A stretch of DNA of 64,000 nt from Pelecanus crispus (taxonomy: Eukaryota; Chordata; Aves; Pelecaniformes; Pelecanidae), in assembly GCF_030463565.1 (NCBI RefSeq), contig NC_134659.1:8874511-8938510 (forward strand), given 5' to 3'. Of the stretch, positions 57,140-64,000 are shown piece by piece. Numbering within the stretch: position 1 is the first letter of the stretch; each line of letters begins with the position of its first letter. Both the position numbers and the translations under genes were made by a program. The notes under the pieces are model-generated. The model worked only from the letters and a program-made list of their open reading frames with translations. It did not search any database and was not told the origin of the DNA.

Positions 57140-57457
57140 CTGCGGGAGACACAGCGTCACCGCCCCGCCCGCAGGGGGCGCCCCGCCCGCCCGCCTCCCG
57201 CAGCGCCCGCCCTGCCCCCCGCAGCGCCCGCCCTGCCCCCCGCAGCGCCCGCCCTGCCCCCCGCAGCCCGGTACCTCCCGGCGGGCGAAGGTGGCGGCGC
57301 CGGGCAGCAGCACCCGGGACCCGCAGCGCTGGCACAGCACCGCCTTCAGGTTCCGGCCCTGCGCGCACACCAGCTCGGCCGAGCCCGGTGCGGCGGCGGC
57401 GGCGGGAGGAGAAGGAGGAGGCGCCGCCGGCTCCATCTCGGCGCAGGCCGACGCCAT
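56900..57457 (-). CDS. RABIF: RABIF (MSS4) Rab-interacting zinc-binding protein, complete, two exons
   Basis: RABIF binds nucleotide-free Rab GTPases of the exocytic pathway and acts as a weak exchange factor or holdase that stabilises them in the cytosol. Coding exons are 57275-57457 and 56900-57139. Two CxxC zinc sites are visible: CQRC in exon 1 and CADC in exon 2, followed by GPIGWHCLDDKDSFYVALER, the conserved Mss4 core. The human-like start MEPA is at 57436-57434, giving 133 residues against 123 in human. An in-frame ATG seven codons upstream (57457-57455, MASACAE) has an equally good context (G at -3 and +4), so the start is open; I annotate the longer form. The N-terminus carries a Pro/Ala-rich insert, and AAAAAGGGGD extends the loop before REHWLV. 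Intron 1 is only 135 bp and remains open in frame. Confidence 0.96.
   Translation of the reverse strand: MASACAEMEPAAPPPSPPAAAAAPGSAELVCAQGRNLKAVLCQRCGSRVLLPGAATFARREVPGCGGQGGRCGGQGGRCGGQGGRCGRRAGGAPPAGGAVTLCLPQLLLPAMRKKAAAAAGGGGDVVREHWLVRDMFSFENVGFTRDVGNVKFLVCADCEAGPIGWHCLDDKDSFYVALERVAHE
57140..57274 (-). other. RABIF intron, 135 bp, open in frame
   Basis: The intron length is a multiple of three (45 codons) and has no stop in the RABIF frame. Retained, it would add a Gly/Arg/Cys-rich insert containing three CGGQGGR units. GT-AG ends are present and the flanking protein matches human RABIF without an insert, so splicing is the default reading. Confidence 0.85.
57201..57263. repeat. 21-bp tandem repeat (three units) inside the RABIF intron
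   Basis: Three perfect copies starting CAGCGCCCGCCCTGCCCCCC. On the RABIF strand each unit has runs of 6, 3 and 3 G, so the intron could form G-quadruplexes. Confidence 0.93.
57275..57457 (-). CDS. RABIF: RABIF coding exon 1
   Basis: Ends ATFARRE, then donor GTACCG, which is weaker than consensus. It holds the first zinc pair in CQRCGSRVLLPG. The Pro/Ala run before GSAELVCAQGRN is longer than in human. Confidence 0.93.
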
Positions 57458-57530
57458 GGCCGCGCAGGCGCGCTGGGGGCCGCCAGTGCCCGAGGGGCGG
57501 GGCCAGGGCAGGGGCGGCCGGCGGCGCCGG

Positions 57531-57540
57531 GCGCATGCGC
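57531..57540. promoter_or_regulatory. NRF1-type palindrome in the RABIF promoter
   Basis: GCGCATGCGC, the ideal NRF1 site, about 75 bases upstream of the first RABIF ATG. Confidence 0.7.
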
Positions 57541-57960
57541 CGTGCCGAGGGGCGGCCCCGCCTCCCTTCGTCGCCGCGGGCCGGGCCCGCAGGGGGCCGC
57601 CGGCCTCGGCCGCCGTGTGAGGCAGCGGGGTTTGAAGCGGCCCCGGGGCTCCTGCCAGGCCCGCGGCGCCTGAGCTGAGTCCCGCGGCTGTGGGGGTGCC
57701 CCGCGGCTCGGGCGCGCCGCAGCCTCCCCCGTGGGCCGCTGTGGAGGCTCCTCTGCTGCGGGCCGGGTGAAGCGAGGCGGCCTGACAGAGCGTCCCGGCC
57801 CCGCTGTGCGGGCGGGAGGGCAGCGCGGGCGGAGCGGAGCGTCCCTGTGTGAAACGCGGCTGTTCCGCAAGCGGGTGGCGAGCAGCCGGCAGCAGAAGCC
57901 TGCTTGCCCGCCCGTTGGGCCCGTCAGGGACAGTCGCTTCCCGGGCATGGGAACCTAGAG

Positions 57961-60900
57961 ACGCTTGACTTCTGTTACAGTGGTCAGACAAAGCAGAGCT
58001 CACCTGATCCGGACAAAAGGAAATTGTCCCCCTGCGAAGCTCCTGCACATATTTTGCAGGCAGTGATTTGCATCAGCGTTTCAGAGGGCCTGGGCTATGC
58101 TTTTTTTCCTGCTGCACACAGCAGCTCACTTGGCTGCTTGGTACAGAGAGAGCGCCCTCAGAAATGGGGAAGAAGAGGGCAAGAGCGCACTGAAAGGGGC
58201 AAGGTGCTGACATTCAGAACAAAATGTTTTCCAGGAGAGGAAACCAGAGTTCAGCCAGACCCTGAAGAGCCTGGGAGAAGCAGGAGGCTGTGTCAGTGCT
58301 TACAGGCAGCAGCGCTGGAGATGAGCTCCTGGGGCCCAAGTGAGTCCTGGGCTTGCTCTGCACTGAGCGTCCTTGAGGCACTGTGGCTTTGTGCTGATCT
58401 CAGGACCTGCTGCTAGTGGCCCACTGTTAGCACTGTTGGAAAGATTCAAGCAGGCCTGTTGAGTGTAGCCACTGCTTCTTTAGGGGGTAAAACAGATCCC
58501 AGAAGAGCCCTGCTTTTTCCAGACCCTTTACTGCAAATATACACCATCCTCCTGCTACCTTGCTGTGCCCTGACTGGCTGCACCTGAAAACTCTCAGGAA
58601 AAGCCAGAAATGGGAGCTGATGTTCAAGGTACTAAATAGAGGTACAGGATTTCATCAGCAATCCAGCTGCTCACCTCAGGCTCTAGCCTGGGCAATCACA
58701 GTCTTGAATGCGGCATTGCCAGCCTCAGCAATGCTCCCTGCCACAAGCTGCCTTGCAGCATGGCTGCTGGGCACAAACCCCACAGTCCTGTGAAGCAGGT
58801 CAGTGTCTGTAAGGCAGGAACAGCATCCGGGGCATGGGAACTCCTGAGCCATCTCTGGGTGCATGCTAGGGAGCCAGAGCGGGGCTTGCAGAGCTGAGAG
58901 GGGAGCAGATGCAAAAAGGGTGGTGTGAAGCTCAGCAACACCCACCACAAGCAGCCCTGGGGTGCCTGTGGCTCAAAAGCCAGTCATGCAAACCAAACAC
59001 AGAAGGGTCTTGATTTGCCTGAAAGAGGCAACAAATTTGGCTGGTGGCTGAGTGGGAGCCAGGGTGTCTCCATTTGCTGAGGGACTGCGCTGAGGTGGGG
59101 ACTCTGCACCCGCAGCAGTTCAGCACTGACTGGCACAGTCATGCAACTCGGCGACAGCTCCGGTGAGCTGAAAGGGCTGAGACTTGGTCCTGTCCTCACT
59201 ACGGTACAGTGACTTCCGCTAAAGAGCGGCGACAGAGGGGGCTTGGCTGGGCTGTGCTGGAACACTGCAGGGAGCGAAGAGGACATTTCTGTGTGGAAGT
59301 TCTGCCACCTCCAATTCCCACCCTGAGCAACTTTGTTCAGCTTTCCTCTGCCACTGTGGAACATGAGGCACAGGCAGCAGGTCTGTCCGTAGAGGAGGTT
59401 GTGCTGTCAAGTTTCTGCATCCTCCCTCGCCCGAGATGTGTTCTCCTCCCACAGGGTTTGGTGCCTGTGGCACCAGAGGGAGGGTTTCCTGCAGCTCAGC
59501 AGTTCCCTGCTACCACAGTGCAGGAGTTTCCTGCAGAACCAGACGGTGCCCAACAGCAGCTGGTGGCAGGCACTCAGATCTGCTCTGCAGCCAGAGCAAC
59601 TCAGGGGCTCAGAGAAGTCACAGGACCCCATGCTTGGAGATACTCTGGACTCAATGAAACAAGGTCCTGAGAAACCCGATCCAAACTGGATCTCCTCCAG
59701 GCAGGATTACAGCCCACCAGATTGCCTCTCCCAACTGCAATTCTTCTTTGTTTCTGTGATTTCTTCTTTGTAACTGCAAACCTCACTTTTACAAAAATGA
59801 CCCAGAGTGAATGTGCCTGGGAGCCCTGGCTCCATTCCTGCTCAGGCAGTGCGCTGTGCACCTGTGCAGTGAGAGTTCAGTTTCAGTTACCCCCTCTAGA
59901 ACTTCAGAGCCTCCGGATGGGTCAATTCTGCCTTCCATGACCAGCTGAAGGAAGCGCTGCTCCTACCCACACATTTGCTGCGTGCAGGAGGTTCCAGTGG
60001 AGAGGGCATGAAACAAAGGCCCTTGCCTCCCTGATCTGATTGTAGCATGCCATGAAGTAACACATTTGTAGGGCTTCAGCTTGATTGTATTAAGTCTGCA
60101 CATACTAATTTAGATGGTAATGACACAGTAAGGAGGGAGCGAGACCCTGGCCAGATGCGGGGAAAGTAAGCCCTCTGCCTAGCCCAGGTGAAGTCCTTTC
60201 AGGTTGCAAGTCAAAAGTTAACAGGGTTGCATCAACACCTTCCTTGACACCACCTGCTAGCCAAATGAACTTGAGATGAAGCTTTCTTGGCAAGATCTGT
60301 TACCCATAGAACCCTGCTGAGTGCCACAACACTACGCTGCCGCCCCCCAGCCTGCGACTGCTGCTGGGCAAGGCTGTGCTGAGCTGGGCAGTTTGTTCAG
60401 GGCCAGTTTCTGGTGTGGGGCTTGTCTTTGTTCCAGTCCTCTGGAACTTCTCAAGAAAGAAAGAAAAACCTACCAACCCAAAGGGATCTTCAGCCAATTC
60501 TTAACATTCTTGGGTGGGAGCTGTCTGGTGTCAAAAATTCTGCATTTTAGCATTTTCTCCTAGATTATTCATAGAGCAGAGCTTCACTCTTACTGGTCTG
60601 TGAGAATCAATACCAGCTTCTTTCCAAGCAGAACATTTTGATGCTTTGTTTCACCTTCAACAATAGCCTGTAAGTTTTCTCATTTCCAGCTATGCACAAG
60701 TGCAAACCATTTTGAAGATTTATATTGTTCATTATCTAGCTGGAAATTGCAGTTCCTCTTCAAACCCTTCAGTACATCTTGTCCTGGAAAGGCAGTGATG
60801 GGTCTGCTGGCCATTCTCATGGGGTAATGTCCTGCTGTGACCCGGTTCTGACGCTGGCACTTCACTCTGCTGAGCTTCAGCAGAACCACGCACCGGACAC

Positions 60901-61745
60901 CTTTTTTTTCAGTGCTAGTCACTTCTGGAGCTGAATCCCCCCGAGGCCTTTGCAGGAGAGCAGGGCTGGTCAGGGAAGGGAAAGAGGAGCTACTGACAGC
61001 TCCAGGTTTGGTACCGGAACCTGGAAACTCCCCCTCCACGTGCCCATCTCCCTGCAGGTGTCAGAGGTGCACAGGGCAAGACAGATCCAGGTACGAAATC
61101 AGTGAGTGCTTCCTTGTGAATACTGCACTCTCCCAAATGGGGCCTTTTACCCTTTTGGTTCCTCACATACTTCTCGCTGGCTAAAGAGTGACAGAGAAGT
61201 TAATCCTGAGGGAGATGTGTCAGGAGAGGCTATTTAAAATCTAGAATAACAGGTGAGGTGTTTACTGGGGGACCAGGCAGTGGGGAGAGCATTCAGAGCC
61301 ATAGAAGGCTGCGGGGGCAGGACGCTGCAGTTTGCCTTGAAATCAGCAGAAGGTTTTGGAGAGGTATTTTGTAGCTACACCATCGACAGACGAATGAATA
61401 CTGGGCTCCATTCATCCCACATTTCCATGGTGGACAAAGGAGCTGTTATTTTTTTGCAGCTGCGGGCTCTATTATAACAGTATTGTCACAGTCTTTTCCT
61501 CATCTCTGCTGCCATACTCTTCTCAAGCAGATCTTGCAACAAATTCACCCCCAGTTAGCAAGTCCTCCAGGCCTGACACGTTTTTGTGCCGTGGATCTCA
61601 ACAGATGGAGCAGTTGTGTTTCACTACCGCACTGCTAGTGGGCAGGGCAGAGGCACAGCTGAAGGTGGCTGCCTGGTCTAACATGGGGTTTGTACATCCC
61701 CTCCATACAGTAGTTAGACAAATGCCTTGAAGGTAGAGAACAGAA
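57961..61745. other. Intergenic region between RABIF promoter and KLHL12 3' end
   Basis: 3.8 kb. Open frames up to about 150 codons (59209-59670 plus) overlap frames on the other strand and show no domain. No RNA gene or named repeat was recognised. Confidence 0.5.
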
Positions 61746-63241
61746 GCTAAATTCCCACTGGCTCAGGAAATATTTTATTCTTTATATTTTCATTAAAAAA
61801 TAAACATAGGAAACAAAACCACAGAACACTTGTGTGATAGAAACAAACGCAGAAGGTCAGAGCGTTGGCTGAAAGTGCATAATTAAGTCATGCTACCACA
61901 TCCCTGATCCCACCCTGTCCCCCAAGCAAGGAGTCAGCAGCAAGCTCAACGAGCAGCACTACACAGAGCCCAGGCACTGCGGGGGCCAAGCTGACAGCGG
62001 AGGAGAGCCTGTGCTCCCAGAAACACAGCAAGGCAGGAGACATGCTGAGGAGAGAGTGCTCTAGTGAGCCAGTGATGAAGCTCTCACTTGGGGTTCGTGA
62101 GGCAGGCGAAGGATAGCTAGTGTAAGAGGATGTGGAGTTACGAGGCAGGGGAATAAACAGCTGAGAACAAAGGGCGAAACGGAATCCTGGATGTCACTCC
62201 AAAACAGCCCTGGAAGCAGAAAAGTCTTAGATAAAAGGAAAAAATCAACACAACGAACTTGACTGAAAGGCTGACGTGGGCGCGCTGGACAGAGGTCTGT
62301 CCAGGGACAAACCCCAGTCACTCACCAGCAAGATCTATGTGGATAGTAGCAATTGTGTCCCTGCTTTCAGGGCCTCAGCCTCTGCAAGGTGACCTCCCCA
62401 CAGGGGTGGGAGCAAAGGCACTGCCACATCACAGCAAGGCTCCTGTTGCCAGAAAATGCAGCGCTTTGCAGCTGGGTCTGTCAAGCTTTTTGAGGGAAAT
62501 ACGATGTGATGAACCTTGCCAAGCCCCCTGATCAGAGCACAAATGCTGCAGACCTGCTTCTACACCAGGCAATGAACCTTTCCCCCTACCCTCTGTCCCC
62601 TGCAGCCTCAGGCTTTTGGGTCTCAGTAGTTGACAGCTTTAATCTGCGACTCCTTTTGTGTGCAGACCTGTGAGGAACCTGCAGACGCAGCTACAGTGCA
62701 GGACTCCCTTACACACACTCACTCAAATTGGCTCTGCACTGATGTGCGCTTGAGGAGCATGTTTAAACATTCAGTATGTACAAGATGATTTGAAGCTGGA
62801 ACATAAGAGCAGCTGGATTCACTCTCACACATCCACGTGGCTGAGAGCAACCAGAGGACCTGTGTGGTCCTGCAGTGGCTGAAGAGACCACCCAGTTGTA
62901 TGTACATGTCCTTGGAAACATTCACCAGGCTGGCTGACGCCAAGGCTGGGGGCATCTCTGCTCTGCCGACAGACTTAGCCAGAGGAACAGCAGAGAATGC
63001 AGATTCTCCTGATCTACTTCACCACCCTTCTCCAGCTTCACACAGAGCCCCCAATTTCAAATGACTGCTGAGATAACACATTTATGCACATGCTCTAGTC
63101 AAACGCAGCACAGAAAGCTGCTGTTCTGGTGCCTATTTCCACAGCATCCACAACTCTCAAGAACAGTCACTGCAAATCACTTGGGACTCTTCCTCCAGCC
63201 GAGACTTTTTAGGATGTTCTTCTTTGTAAGTTCCCTCCAGA
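61746..63241 (-). other. KLHL12 3' UTR
   Basis: Runs from the KLHL12 stop codon to an AATAAA signal at 61774-61779, about 1.46 kb. No other strong signal was chosen. The end is approximate. Confidence 0.6.
61774..61779 (-). terminator. KLHL12 poly(A) signal (AATAAA)
   Basis: TTTATT on the plus strand in an AT-rich stretch, about 1.46 kb beyond the stop codon. Confidence 0.6.
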
Positions 63242-63368
63242 TCACTTCTCCCGAAGGACGCAGACTCCAGCGTCACAGCGCTGCATCCCCAGGGAGGTTA
63301 CCACTTCCCAGTTGTCAATGATGGGATCATAGCACTCAATGCTGCTCAGCAGTGAGTTGCCATCATAT
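63242..63368 (-). CDS. KLHL12: KLHL12 final coding exon
   Basis: 127 bp. It begins with the last base of a split Gly codon, then [20 protein letters not shown] to LREK and TGA (63244-63242). The acceptor is CCTTGCAG. It has no open frame long enough to stand out alone. Confidence 0.95.
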
Positions 63369-63918
63369 CTGCAAGGAAAGTTACAGGTGAGGGATGCTGC
63401 TGAAGGAAGAGGTTGAGGCATTCAGAGCCCTTCCTGGGAGGGCTGGACAGCTGCATACAGCAGGAATGGCCGGAGACAAAACCACTGCATTATGCTCCCT
63501 TTTGCTGTCTGCTGCTGCTGCTCTCCTGCCTGTCTTGGCCCCAGACCATCACACTGCCTATATCGGCTGGGCACGGTGACTCTGTGGGCTGTCTCCTCTC
63601 ATACAGCTTGAAATGTAAATGCAAGGAGAGGCCACCTGAAACAGAGCAGCAGGCTGCATCACCTAAACTCACTTGTTCCAGCAAACAGACACGCAGGGCA
63701 TCTCCCTCTCCAGCCCAGGGCAGCCACTTACCCAGCGATTGCATACAGCCTTCCCCGCAGCACGGTGGCCCCCACATAGCAGCGGGGGGTTGTCATGCTT
63801 GTTACAGTTGTCCAGGAATCAGTGCGAATATTATAGGCTTCCACAGAGGAGAGATGTGCCGTCCCGTCGAACCCCCCGACTACATAAATGTGGTCATTCA
63901 GCAAAGCCACTCCAGCCC
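63242..63918 (-). CDS. KLHL12: KLHL12, last two coding exons (partial gene)
   Basis: KLHL12 is the BTB-Kelch substrate adaptor of a CUL3 ubiquitin ligase; known targets are SEC31, for large COPII coats, and Dishevelled in Wnt signalling. Only the last 102 complete codons, plus one codon split across the upstream splice, are here, as exons 63732-63918 and 63242-63368, ending VCVLREK and TGA. They encode the last two Kelch blades: [20 protein letters not shown], then [20 protein letters not shown] with the conserved Gly pair, Tyr and Trp. The sequence is close to human KLHL12 except for a few changes in the last blade ([13 protein letters not shown]). The BTB, BACK and first blades lie above position 64000. 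RABIF as its downstream minus-strand neighbour agrees with human 1q32.1. Confidence 0.96.
63732..63918 (-). CDS. KLHL12: KLHL12 penultimate coding exon
   Basis: 187 bp, with split Gly codons at both ends (GG at the start, GG at the end before GTAAGT). It reads [20 protein letters not shown] to RGRLYAIA. The acceptor follows a CTCTCTCTCCAG tract. The intron to the last exon is 363 bp. Confidence 0.95.
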
Positions 63919-64000
63919 CTGGAGAGAGAGAAGGCAGCACAGTTACACCCATGAGCGACACTGACAGCACCGTGCCCGGGGCTCGCTGTTACAAGGCTGA
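63919..64000. other. KLHL12 intron (part) at window edge
   Basis: 82 bases upstream of the penultimate exon with a pyrimidine-rich tract on the KLHL12 strand. No exon was recognised. Confidence 0.7.

Larger units (their letters stand above)
56560..57960. promoter_or_regulatory. CpG island covering RABIF and its promoter
   Basis: The whole coding region and about 500 bases upstream are CpG-dense. GC boxes (GAGGGGCGGGGCC near 57492) and the NRF1 palindrome lie just above the start codon. No TATA box was seen. Confidence 0.8.

Noticed and set aside
57346-57948. 200-codon minus-strand frame and matching plus-strand frames at the RABIF CpG island
   Set aside because: Shadow frames in GC-rich DNA overlapping RABIF exon 1; no recognisable domain.
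56900-58048. A single 382-codon frame across RABIF and its upstream region
   Set aside because: It reads through the promoter, both RABIF starts and the 135-bp intron. Only the parts matching RABIF are supported.
63413-63964. 183-codon plus-strand frame opposite KLHL12
   Set aside because: It lies antisense to a confirmed KLHL12 exon and introns; no independent evidence.

Overview
The window is vertebrate nuclear DNA, most likely from a bird. The genes have small-genome intron-exon structure with GT-AG (and one GC-AG) introns and CpG-island promoters. The interspersed repeats are avian in character: CR1 LINE 3' ends and solo LTRs of a family found in many birds. All recognisable genes lie on the minus strand. 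Their order is KDM5B, an alpha-tubulin gene, RABIF, KLHL12. Except for the tubulin gene, this matches human 1q32.1, which suggests the equivalent avian microchromosome segment. Species cannot be told from the sequence alone.

Layout: (1) 1-15.4 kb is the 5' end of KDM5B: exon 1 (15252-15389), exon 2 (2457-2534) and exon 3 (487-609), with a 12.7-kb first intron; the rest of the gene lies below position 1. Its CpG island covers about 14.7-16.76 kb. A solo LTR with a perfect 5-bp target duplication sits nine bases past the exon 2 splice donor. (2) 16.8-30.6 kb has no gene that I can support. (3) 30.6-41.3 kb is a complete five-exon alpha-tubulin gene (449 codons) with an ATG-only first exon, a TATA box and an array of five CCAAT boxes. 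(4) 42-56 kb is intergenic; it holds an LTR between two 116-bp inverted repeats and a second, truncated LTR piece. (5) 56.9-57.5 kb is RABIF, two exons separated by a 135-bp intron that stays open in frame. (6) 58-61.7 kb is intergenic. (7) 61.77-64 kb is the 3' UTR and last two coding exons of KLHL12, which continues beyond the window.

The genes are unrelated in function: a histone H3K4 demethylase, a microtubule subunit, a Rab-interacting zinc protein and a CUL3 ubiquitin-ligase adaptor. The interest lies in gene structure and rearrangement rather than in a joint pathway. I found no evidence of a new multi-gene system. The best leads are the LTR at the KDM5B donor, the exitron-like RABIF intron, the inverted repeats around the LTR at 49.4 kb, and the tubulin gene's position, GC donor and substitutions.
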